Source of the DNA: Bacteroidia bacterium
GTDB lineage: Bacteria > Bacteroidota > Bacteroidia > UKL13-3
Direction: 5' to 3'
Length of the DNA: 8,092 nt
NCBI GenBank assembly: GCA_022402405.1
Contig: JAKRSG010000293.1
Span: 1 to 8,092, forward strand
Each line of letters begins with the position of its first letter. Within the stretch, counting starts at the first letter, position 1. The notes beneath the pieces were generated by a model. The model made no database searches. It saw nothing but the letters and a program-made list of their open reading frames with translations, and was not told the DNA's origin. Made by a program: the position numbers and the translations under genes. Shown one piece after another: positions 1-6,584 of the stretch.

Positions 1-2389
1 CGGATAATTGTTCATAAAAATCGGGATTTACGCCTTTTTTCTTGAGAATTTCTTTGCCAATAATGGCTTGTCGCGCACCCGGAAACTCATAAAAAGCATG
101 ATCCAGTGCAAACAAAATAAGCGCTAGCAATTTTGGATCAATGCTATGCTTCAGAGCTTCCAAATAATAATACCTAGCCCTTTGAGCTTGGTAATATTCT
201 TGGTTTACATCATTGTTATTATCATACTCTCTATCTCCTAATTGATAATTCTTCTGCATAATCCAATATTTACCGGCATAACCCATACTGTAATAGGCAT
301 TCGCAATCTTATACAGAGCCAATGCCTTGGCCTCTCCATGTAACTTCTGTGCTTTGTTTTTTAGCTGAATAAGCTCTTTTAAAAATGATACTTTATTGTA
401 TTGCACTCCGCGTAAATTAAGTGGGTCATGACCATCATTCGGACTTACCCAAAAAGGATCGTCTTGTTTAAAATCTGCATAAACTTCATTGCTCCAATAG
501 GCTGTATCTACTGTAAGTAGCACCTTATAAGCAGCCAATAAATTATCTTGCTGAACCCACTTCATACTCAGGATATCTTTAACTTTATTTTGGTCGACTT
601 GCACTTTATTTTGCTCATAATAATCGTACGTATAAGAAAAAATAGGTTCAGCCAATAGCTTCTCAAATTCTGTTTTTACAGGTTTGTTTAATATAAACAA
701 TACCCTTTCGAGATCGCTTACTGAGGCATGTTTATACATTTGCGTGTACATATTTCCAATGCCTAATAAAGGATGTTCTGCATAAGGTTTACCCGACTTA
801 CCATACAGCAAATAACCCTCGGCAGCAGCATTTCTTTGCAAACATTCTTTTGCCATAAAATTGCATAAGTCGTAACGAATATTTTGATACTGTGGTTTGG
901 AAGATTCCAGCGCCAATAAATGCTTATAAACCCTTGCAAAGTCTTGCTTCGACTCCTCAGAGATAGTATCAGAACTACTTATAGAAACCATCAATTTGCT
1001 TACTAAAAACTGCGTTTTACCAGCTTCATTTAAACTAGAAACAACAACCTTATTCAAATGATTTGTAGCATCCGAAACACGCTTCAAAACAAAGGCTAAA
1101 TGAGATAAACATAATTCATAAAACGAGGCATTTTTAGCAGGTAAAAGAGCTTGGTTCAGCTTTAAAAAATCGTATACTTTTTGGGCATAAGCTAAGTCGA
1201 TATTTCTTTGAGTATTTATTGCTTGTTGAATCTTTTCTGTTTCATCCCAACCAAAATCATAGATCATTTGCTCTTTTTTGCTCGAACCAAACTCGGTATA
1301 AACAGAACCTAAAATCCAATCCTCAAGCTTATTTATTTCACGAATAAACAAAGAAGGCAAGAACTCATTGTTGGGTTCTAACTGAATGATTTTTTCTACT
1401 ATTGGCAGCATCTCTAAATGTTGATGCGAAGCATGCAAAACTAACAGCAAGGCCTGCTCGCGGCTCGATTTACACAACTTAAGAGACTCATCAACTAGTT
1501 TATGATTAAAGGCCTTTTCACACGTTAAACGCAAATGTGGAACCGACTCAAAAATGGGCAACATGCGAACATTTTTTTCGGCACCCGAGTAATTATTTAG
1601 CTCGTACATAGCAGCCGAATTTTTAATCCAATTGCTAGTTGGTAAATGATTTAAATGCCTGTAATAATGATGAGCTACCAAGGCAGAATCTTTTAAATAA
1701 AAGCCCATTCTCACCAATTGAAACGCAAAACGCTCGCGTAAAAAACTACTATTGGTTTCATTTAAAAACACCTTTGCTTCTTTCACAATTTGCTTCGAAA
1801 CTTTATCATTAGGCTTCACCGTTTCATCCGACCAATTATACGAATTTTCGCCACCCACAATTTGTCCTTCGCCTAGTACTTTCGGACAATCATGGCAATC
1901 CCAAGCATCCCAATTATTGCACTGAAATTCTATTCTTTTGGCAATTTCTATATATTTTTTAAAAACAGGTTTGGTATTATAGAACTTCACAAAAGTATTG
2001 TTCTGAACCAAGGTTTCGTATAACTTAAAATACTCCTCCGGATTGGTTTCATAAAGCAGCTTATAAATATCAGATTCTATCACAGAATTATCCGGCGAAA
2101 GCTTATTGCAGTAGTCCTTCCAAGCTTTTACATTTCGTTCAAATTCATTCGGTTCAGACAACTCCTCTGCTCCTGAAAGTCCATAAGTATTCGAAAATCC
2201 TTTGTGGTAAAAATCCATGCTATAAAAAAACGCTTGCATACCCGGCTGCGAGGATATGGTGGGATCAAAGGTCCAAAACCGATACTCTTCTTTATAAATA
2301 GTAAACCCGCAAGAGCTCATATTTTTGGGTGGCCAAAAAACGAGCAAAACATTAACGAGGTATGGCAAAAGCAGCTTCCACTTTTTCAT
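1..2389 (-). CDS. Large exported protein of unknown function with TPR-like helices, C-terminus cut by window edge
   Basis: The minus strand reads open from an ATG at 2389 to position 1: 796 codons with no stop. An in-frame TAA at 2402-2404 lies just upstream, so this is the first possible ATG. Residues 1-5 are basic (MKKWK) and 6-19 hydrophobic, which is a signal sequence. The first cysteine, C27 in MSSC, is a weak lipobox, so it may be a lipoprotein or a membrane-anchored periplasmic protein. The mature part is soluble, rich in Tyr, Asn and Lys, and mostly helical in character. Stretches near 685-710 (IANAYYSMGYAGKYW) and 731-768 look like TPR or TPR-like helix pairs. Cysteines C157, C165 and C168 include a CxxC. 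It overlaps the preceding gene by 38 bp, so the two are probably translationally coupled. I do not recognise a named family. That it is a real gene is certain; the export route and the TPR fold are inferred. Confidence 0.88.
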   Translation of the reverse strand, partial: MKKWKLLLPYLVNVLLVFWPPKNMSSCGFTIYKEEYRFWTFDPTISSQPGMQAFFYSMDFYHKGFSNTYGLSGAEELSEPNEFERNVKAWKDYCNKLSPDNSVIESDIYKLLYETNPEEYFKLYETLVQNNTFVKFYNTKPVFKKYIEIAKRIEFQCNNWDAWDCHDCPKVLGEGQIVGGENSYNWSDETVKPNDKVSKQIVKEAKVFLNETNSSFLRERFAFQLVRMGFYLKDSALVAHHYYRHLNHLPTSNWIKNSAAMYELNNYSGAEKNVRMLPIFESVPHLRLTCEKAFNHKLVDESLKLCKSSREQALLLVLHASHQHLEMLPIVEKIIQLEPNNEFLPSLFIREINKLEDWILGSVYTEFGSSKKEQMIYDFGWDETEKIQQAINTQRNIDLAYAQKVYDFLKLNQALLPAKNASFYELCLSHLAFVLKRVSDATNHLNKVVVSSLNEAGKTQFLVSKLMVSISSSDTISEESKQDFARVYKHLLALESSKPQYQNIRYDLCNFMAKECLQRNAAAEGYLLYGKSGKPYAEHPLLGIGNMYTQMYKHASVSDLERVLFILNKPVKTEFEKLLAEPIFSYTYDYYEQNKVQVDQNKVKDILSMKWVQQDNLLAAYKVLLTVDTAYWSNEVYADFKQDDPFWVSPNDGHDPLNLRGVQYNKVSFLKELIQLKNKAQKLHGEAKALALYKIANAYYSMGYAGKYWIMQKNYQLGDREYDNNNDVNQEYYQAQRARYYYLEALKHSIDPKLLALILFALDHAFYEFPGARQAIIGKEILKKKGVNPDFYEQLS

Positions 2390-3413
2390 AAGGAATTTTG
2401 GTTAATTCGTTCATATCTAAATCGAATAAGGCTATGGTAGCAGTAGCATCTACAGGCAATAAGCGCAACAAACTATTGGCCTGAACCAACTCTTTTGCCC
2501 CACAAGTTTCTACCTTTAAAACATCTCCTGCTTTTAAGCCATAATCATTGTAGTTTCTGGGAGTTGTTTCTACCAAAAACTTATTTGTAGTAAGCAATTT
2601 TAAACTTACATCGGAAGTAATATCTGAAATAATATTATCCGAAAACACCTTGTAAAACTGACCGTTTCTAAAAACTAATGTCCAACTAAAAACCGGCAAA
2701 GCTACATCCATGGGCAATGGATATTCTTTTCGTTTTAAATACTTTTGTGCTTCTTTTAATGAGAAAATACTGTTCTCATGTTCAAAGTTTTTAGCGTTTT
2801 GCAAATTATACATCATCAGCATAACTTTGGCTACTGGCGGCACTCCCAGCTTATCTTTGTACTTATAAGGGTACAATCGTAAAGTAGCGCTATAAGTAAA
2901 TTGGGGTGCCAATTTTTTGCAGGTTTCAATAAAGGCAAAATAGGCATCGCGGGTGTCTAATGTCCAATCGCAATCAAACTGTATTTCTCTTGGCCAATGA
3001 TGAGTGTAGGTCTGAATTCTTAAGGCGTGAGCTAATATTTTCTTGGCATAATCTTCCCTGTCTTGAACCAACATATTTTTGAAAACATCGTTGGTGATAT
3101 ATACCACCGGAATAAATTCGATACTATCCTTTTTGTAATCGGAATAATAATTCATGGATGTTTTGCTAACGGGCATAATACCTGTTGCTTTGGAATAATC
3201 AACATCCAACATTTTGATATACATCTTTTGAATTTGGTGCTCATTCAGAAATTTGCGAGTATCATTAGGTTCAGCCGACCAATAAAAATTTGTTTTCCAG
3301 TGATAGATGGCTCTTTGGGCAGTTGGCTGCGATTGTGGATTTAGTTTCCACAAGCTAAACAACAGAGCTATAAAGCATGTTGCAGCCATCCATTTCATTG
3401 TTTGTTGATTCAT
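2352..3413 (-). CDS. Exported TIM-barrel-like protein, resembles DUF3142
   Basis: Complete 353-residue frame. The N-terminus has a hydrophobic stretch at about residues 6-22, so the protein is exported or membrane-anchored. The body alternates short hydrophobic strands and helices like a TIM barrel: strand-like YIKMLDVDY (65-73), FIPVVYIT (100-107), EIQFDCDW (143-150), YSATLRLYPY (174-183), KVMLMMYNL (196-204) and VALPVFSW (237-244). The segment EIQFDCDW followed about 25 residues later by SATLRLYP recalls the DUF3142 family, where a strand carrying a Q-x-D-x-D pattern is followed by a Ser/Thr-rich strand. The acidic residues D147 and D149 at a strand end are where a glycoside-hydrolase-like site would be expected. 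No enzymatic activity can be assigned, and the family call comes from memory of the motif. It is the first gene of the minus-strand pair, and its stop lies inside the start of the next gene. Other possibilities are a catalytically dead barrel that binds sugar or peptidoglycan. Confidence 0.85.
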   Translation of the reverse strand: MNQQTMKWMAATCFIALLFSLWKLNPQSQPTAQRAIYHWKTNFYWSAEPNDTRKFLNEHQIQKMYIKMLDVDYSKATGIMPVSKTSMNYYSDYKKDSIEFIPVVYITNDVFKNMLVQDREDYAKKILAHALRIQTYTHHWPREIQFDCDWTLDTRDAYFAFIETCKKLAPQFTYSATLRLYPYKYKDKLGVPPVAKVMLMMYNLQNAKNFEHENSIFSLKEAQKYLKRKEYPLPMDVALPVFSWTLVFRNGQFYKVFSDNIISDITSDVSLKLLTTNKFLVETTPRNYNDYGLKAGDVLKVETCGAKELVQANSLLRLLPVDATATIALFDLDMNELTKIPYEKVEAAFAIPR

Positions 3414-3423
3414 AATCGTGAGG

Positions 3424-3455
3424 TAAATGTAATGTCATTTTTACCAAAAGTCAAA
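3424..3455 (-). promoter_or_regulatory. Candidate Bacteroidota promoter for the minus-strand pair
   Basis: Read on the minus strand, TTTG (3452-3455) is followed after exactly 20 bases by TACATTTA (3424-3431). The Bacteroidota consensus is TTTG, 19-21 bases, TAnnTTTG, so the -33 box and spacing fit and the -7 box matches at 7 of 8 positions. Transcription would begin only about 5-7 bases before the ATG at 3413, giving a nearly leaderless message. This is unusual and lowers confidence. No similarly good promoter is visible on the plus strand of the same gap for the gene at 3537. Confidence 0.35.
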
Positions 3456-3536
3456 GGCAAAAACATCAAAAACAAATAAATATCATTTTTTATCCAAACT
3501 CAGGAAATTTATTTCGAACCATTAAAACACTCACTC

Positions 3537-4958
3537 ATGAGAACCATCATAGAACCTTTCAGAATTAAATCGGTTGAACCCATTCGCATGACCAACCGAG
3601 AGGAACGTATTTCTTTCTTAGAAGCTGCCCATTATAATTTATTTTCATTGGATAGCGAGCATGTGATTATTGATTTATTAACCGACAGTGGTACAAGCAG
3701 CATGAGTGCCAATCAGTGGGCTTCTATGATGCGAGGCGATGAATCGTATGCCGGCAGTCCGTCGTACGACAGATTTCACAAAGCAGTGTATGAGTTGATG
3801 CCTTTCACAAACATCATTCCTACTCACCAAGGCAGAGCTGCCGAGAAAATTTTATTCTCCATTATTGGCGGCAAAGGCAAATACATTTTAAACAATACTC
3901 ATTTTGATACTACTCGTGCCAATATAGAATTTAGCGGGGCAGAGGCCATAGACTTAGTAATTGCTGAAGGCAAGATTCCTTCTTCGGAGCATCCGTTCAA
4001 AGGCAATATGGATATTGAAAAACTGGAGGCTTTTATCAAAGAAAAAGGTGCAGAGAATATTCCGTTAGTTATGCTAACTATTACCAATAATTCAGGTGGT
4101 GGTCAGCCGGTATCTATGGAAAACATTAAAGCTACCAAGTATGTGTGCATGAAGTACGACATTCCTCTATTTATCGACGCCTGTAGGTTTGCAGAGAATG
4201 CGTGGTTTATAAAAATGCGCGAACCTGGTTACGAAAACGTGCCTGTAAAAACCATTGTGCAAGAAATATTTTCGTATGCAGATGGCTGCACTATGAGTGC
4301 CAAAAAAGATGCTTTGGTAAACATGGGAGGTTGGTTGGCCATGAATAATGCTGAGTGGGCAGAGGCCGCCAGAAACTTACTTATTTTAACAGAAGGCTTT
4401 CCAACCTATGGAGGCTTAGCCGGCCGCGATTTGGAAGCCATTGCTACCGGCTTGGAAGAAGTTATTGATGAAGACTACTTGCATTACAGAATTAGCTCTA
4501 CGCAATATCTAGCCAGCCATTTAATAGAAGCAGGTATTCCTATTGTAAGGCCAGCTGGTGGACATGCAGTATACATTGATGCACGCGCCATGTTATCTCA
4601 TATTCCTGCATTAGAATATCCTGGTCAGGCCTTAGCCGTAGAAATGTACTTGCATGCCGGAATTAGAGCTTGTGAGATTGGTACCGTTATGTTTGGCATG
4701 CAAGCCAATGGAACAGAAGTAGCGGCTCCCATGGATTTGGTTAGATTAGCCATTCCAAGGAGAGTTTATACTCAGAGCCATATCGATTATGTAATTGAAG
4801 CATTAACAGAAATTAACCAAAACAAACAAGACCTAAGCGGCTTAAAAATTGTGTGGCAACCCAAGCAATTGAGGCATTTTAGCGCTAGGTTTATGCCTTT
4901 AAATTTGAAAGAAAAACAAAAGGAGAATTTTAGTAAAGCATTTGCGGCTTCACTTTAA
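3537..4958 (+). CDS. tnaA: Tryptophanase (tryptophan indole-lyase)
   Basis: A complete 473-residue PLP-dependent beta-eliminating lyase of the tryptophanase / tyrosine phenol-lyase family. Tryptophanase cleaves L-tryptophan to indole, pyruvate and ammonia in the cytoplasm, normally as a tetramer. Visible family landmarks: IDLLTDSGT (45-53), Tyr71 in the DESYAGS stretch, PTHQGR (95-100), the PLP-ring aspartate D214 and R217 in FIDACRFAENA, the Schiff-base lysine K257 in MSAKKDA, EGFPTYGGLAGRD (286-298) and LAIPRRVYT (404-412). Much of the wording is closer to tyrosine phenol-lyase (EPFRIKSVE, GRDLEA, PKQLR.F.ARF). However, the three residues that separate the two activities are of the tryptophanase type: Asp124 rather than Thr, Ile381 rather than Arg, and His447 rather than Phe. 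About 17 extra charged residues follow the usual C-terminus. No tnaC-like leader is visible in the 123 bp upstream. A strong terminator follows, so it is probably transcribed alone. Confidence 0.92.
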   Translation: MRTIIEPFRIKSVEPIRMTNREERISFLEAAHYNLFSLDSEHVIIDLLTDSGTSSMSANQWASMMRGDESYAGSPSYDRFHKAVYELMPFTNIIPTHQGRAAEKILFSIIGGKGKYILNNTHFDTTRANIEFSGAEAIDLVIAEGKIPSSEHPFKGNMDIEKLEAFIKEKGAENIPLVMLTITNNSGGGQPVSMENIKATKYVCMKYDIPLFIDACRFAENAWFIKMREPGYENVPVKTIVQEIFSYADGCTMSAKKDALVNMGGWLAMNNAEWAEAARNLLILTEGFPTYGGLAGRDLEAIATGLEEVIDEDYLHYRISSTQYLASHLIEAGIPIVRPAGGHAVYIDARAMLSHIPALEYPGQALAVEMYLHAGIRACEIGTVMFGMQANGTEVAAPMDLVRLAIPRRVYTQSHIDYVIEALTEINQNKQDLSGLKIVWQPKQLRHFSARFMPLNLKEKQKENFSKAFAASL

Positions 4959-4978
4959 TTACATAATTAACTAAAAAG

Positions 4979-5014
4979 AAAAAGGGCTGATGAGTTATCA
5001 TCGAGCCCTTTTTT
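4979..5014. terminator. Bidirectional rho-independent terminator between convergent genes
   Basis: The left arm at 4979-4993 (AAAAAGGGCTGATGA) pairs with 4998-5013. The loop is GTTA (4994-4997), and there is one bulged G at 5003. That gives about 15 base pairs with a GGGCT/AGCCC core. The right side runs into six T on the plus strand, and the left side into five A, which are T on the minus strand. The hairpin lies 20 bp after the tryptophanase stop and 33 bp beyond the stop of the convergent minus-strand gene, so it can end both transcripts. Confidence 0.88.
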
Positions 5015-5047
5015 ATATACTTAGATAGGTTAATTCTAATTATAAAA

Positions 5048-5638
5048 CTATACAGCCTTTGGTCTGTAACTAGTTTTAGAGGCACCTGCGCCTTTGGTGT
5101 TAGCTTTTGGTGCAGCTGTTGATTTTGGAGTAGCAGTTTTTGGAGCAGCAGTCTTTTTAGCAGCGGCTTTCTTTGGCTTTACCTCTTCTGCAGGAGCTTC
5201 TGTGCTGGCTTCTGCAGCTGGAGCTTCATCACCTTCAGAAGCATCTGATTCTTCTCCTGCATTTTTTAACTTTTCAAAATCTAATACATCCTTTAGTAGA
5301 TGGAACCAAGTTAATAGTTTCTTGATATCGTTATCATAAACGCGCTCACTATCTAAGCTAATTAAATCAATTAAATAAGCACGTAGAGACTTCATATCGT
5401 CTTTCGGACTAGGAGCATTGCCGTTTTCTTTTAGCTTTATAAACACCAAATGTAAACGCATATCCTCTTCCTGAGTGTAAATAGAAATATCTTCTAATAC
5501 CGAAACTTTATCTTGGAAACTGGTAGAAAATCTTCTTCCAGTTCCTATTGTTTCTACAATTAAACCATTCTTACTTCTACCAACAATTTTATGTAAACCA
5601 CTTTGACCAGCGATAGCAACAACGTCTTTTAATTCCAT
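5048..5638 (-). CDS. DUF5606-type protein with acidic then histone-H1-like tail
   Basis: A 196-residue cytoplasmic protein. The N-terminal 125 residues (MELKDVVAIAGQSGLHKIVGRSKNG..., then GLIVETIG and RRFSTSFQDKVSVLEDISIYT) match what I know of the DUF5606 family, which is widespread in Bacteroidota and has no established function. The first part looks like a small beta-barrel and residues 80-125 are helical. Residues 127-152 are acidic and alanine-rich. Residues 154-196 carry 11 lysines with Ala, Pro and Thr in AAPK/ATPK-like repeats, a low-complexity tail like histone H1 that could bind nucleic acid. The frame stays open to an ATG at 5761, but the extra 41 residues do not belong to the family, overlap the divergent gene and lie upstream of a good promoter at 5662-5692. 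MELK at 5638 is therefore the chosen start. It is transcribed alone, and its 3' end faces tnaA across a shared terminator. Confidence 0.87.
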   Translation of the reverse strand: MELKDVVAIAGQSGLHKIVGRSKNGLIVETIGTGRRFSTSFQDKVSVLEDISIYTQEEDMRLHLVFIKLKENGNAPSPKDDMKSLRAYLIDLISLDSERVYDNDIKKLLTWFHLLKDVLDFEKLKNAGEESDASEGDEAPAAEASTEAPAEEVKPKKAAAKKTAAPKTATPKSTAAPKANTKGAGASKTSYRPKAV

Positions 5639-5661
5639 ACTATAATATTTTTTAAGGGCAA

Positions 5662-5692
5662 CAAATGTAATAAAATTTAATTTTTTGAGCAG
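5662..5692 (-). promoter_or_regulatory. Candidate Bacteroidota promoter for the DUF5606-type gene
   Basis: On the minus strand TACATTTG (5662-5669) matches the -7 consensus TAnnTTTG exactly. Twenty bases upstream is CTG (5690-5692), a two-of-three match to the TTG core of the -33 box. Transcription would start near 5656, leaving a leader of about 18 bases before the ATG at 5638. This supports the shorter start of that gene. Confidence 0.5.
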
Positions 5693-5726
5693 TCTTATTT
5701 TATTTGATTTATTTATTTTTGAACCA

Positions 5727-6479
5727 TTGAAAACAAAAATATTTCTCATTCTCTTTCTCATTCACTCTTTCCTTGTTAAGGCTCAACAGGTTATCAATAT
5801 TGAGTCGAAGCAATATGATACTCCCGACACGCTGTGGCATGGAGATATTGAGTTGAATTTTAATTTGATTCAGAACCAAAATCAAATCATTAATACCGGC
5901 AACCGAATAAACTTGTTAAAAAATCAAGACATTCACTCCTACTTATTTATCAACGAAATAAATTTGGTTCGAGCCAATGCCAATAATTTAGCATTTAATA
6001 GCTACCAACACTTACGATATAAGCGAGCCATAAAACCCTATTTAAGTGGGGAAGCATTTGGACAAACACAATTTAATGAACAAATTGGATTAAAATTCAG
6101 GGGATTATTAGGTGCTGGTCCGCGTTTACGCGTGCTTTATGCCGATAGCATGAAGATATTTACAGGCGCCATGTGGATGTACGAATACGAAAAAACCACA
6201 GACGAATTGGTAAACAACGTTAAAAACAGAATGAGTTTTTATCTATCGTTTTTATACTTTAAAGAAAAGCACTTTAACTTCGATTTGGTATGCTATTACC
6301 AACCCGATTTAATCGATTTTTCAGACTACAGAGTCTTAACAGAATTAAAAGCAGAGTGGAAAATAACTAAAAAACTAGCCTTTAGGTTCGGCCTGATCCA
6401 AAACTATAATTCTGTTCCCGCTAGAGGTTTCCCTAATAACACCTTGAATGTGAGAAACGCATTTAATTACCGATTTTAA
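5727..6479 (+). CDS. Outer-membrane beta-barrel protein, DUF481-like, TTG start
   Basis: A 250-residue exported protein. Starting at TTG 5727 gives MKTK, then IFLILFLIHSFLV (5-17), then KA followed by QQ: a textbook signal peptide with cleavage expected after A19. No ATG exists in this frame between the upstream stop (TAA 5643-5645) and the signal sequence. A second TTG at 5685 would add 14 residues with no signal-peptide logic. The mature part consists of alternating amphipathic strands (GDIELNFNLIQ, SYLFINEINLV, HLRYKRAIKPYLSGEAFGQ, MSFYLSFLYF, FNFDLVCYYQPDL, LAFRFGLIQNYNS) and ends in aromatic NYRF, as outer-membrane barrels do. The layout of paired strands, the GLLGAGPRLRV segment and the YYQP segment resemble the DUF481 family. 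Its role in the cell is unknown. It is divergent from the DUF5606-type gene and lies 105 bp before icmF. Confidence 0.8.
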   Translation: MKTKIFLILFLIHSFLVKAQQVINIESKQYDTPDTLWHGDIELNFNLIQNQNQIINTGNRINLLKNQDIHSYLFINEINLVRANANNLAFNSYQHLRYKRAIKPYLSGEAFGQTQFNEQIGLKFRGLLGAGPRLRVLYADSMKIFTGAMWMYEYEKTTDELVNNVKNRMSFYLSFLYFKEKHFNFDLVCYYQPDLIDFSDYRVLTELKAEWKITKKLAFRFGLIQNYNSVPARGFPNNTLNVRNAFNYRF

Positions 6480-6551
6480 AAAGCAAAGTACTTGATTTCT
6501 ATCAACTAAAGTAAGCTTTATAAAACTGCTTTCTTTTGTGAGGCAAAAACC

Positions 6552-6559
6552 TATTTTTG
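6552..6559 (+). promoter_or_regulatory. Candidate -7 box for icmF
   Basis: TATTTTTG is an exact match to the Bacteroidota -7 consensus TAnnTTTG. It lies in the 105-bp gap after the barrel gene, and a start site near 6565 would give a leader of about 20 bases before the ATG at 6585. The -33 box is poor: the nearest TTTG (6535-6538) is only 13 bases away and CTG (6526-6528) is 23 bases away, against the preferred 19-21. Confidence 0.4.
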
Positions 6560-6584
6560 TGGCTTAAACTCGCATGTATATCGT

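Noticed and set aside
2204..2440. 78-residue plus-strand open frame
   Set aside because: It lies wholly antisense to the two minus-strand genes and has an odd composition with no recognisable domain.
3063..3344. 93-residue plus-strand open frame
   Set aside because: Antisense shadow of the DUF3142-like gene, with no family resemblance.
3456..3536. tnaC-like leader peptide or riboswitch ahead of tnaA
   Set aside because: No short Trp-containing open frame, no hairpin with a T run, and no recognised riboswitch core in this AT-rich stretch.
3899..4087. 62-residue minus-strand open frame
   Set aside because: Antisense to tnaA, which is certain.
3537..4958. Annotation as tyrosine phenol-lyase
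   Set aside because: Asp124, Ile381 and His447 replace the phenol-lyase residues Thr, Arg and Phe.
5094..5339. 81-residue plus-strand frame rich in Ala, Phe and Gly
   Set aside because: It is the reverse reading of the repetitive Lys/Ala/Pro tail of the DUF5606-type gene; low complexity creates the open frame.
6480..6530. Possible terminator after the barrel gene (TTGAT 6492-6496 pairing with ATCAA 6501-6505)
   Set aside because: Only five AT-rich base pairs and no T run; too weak to call.
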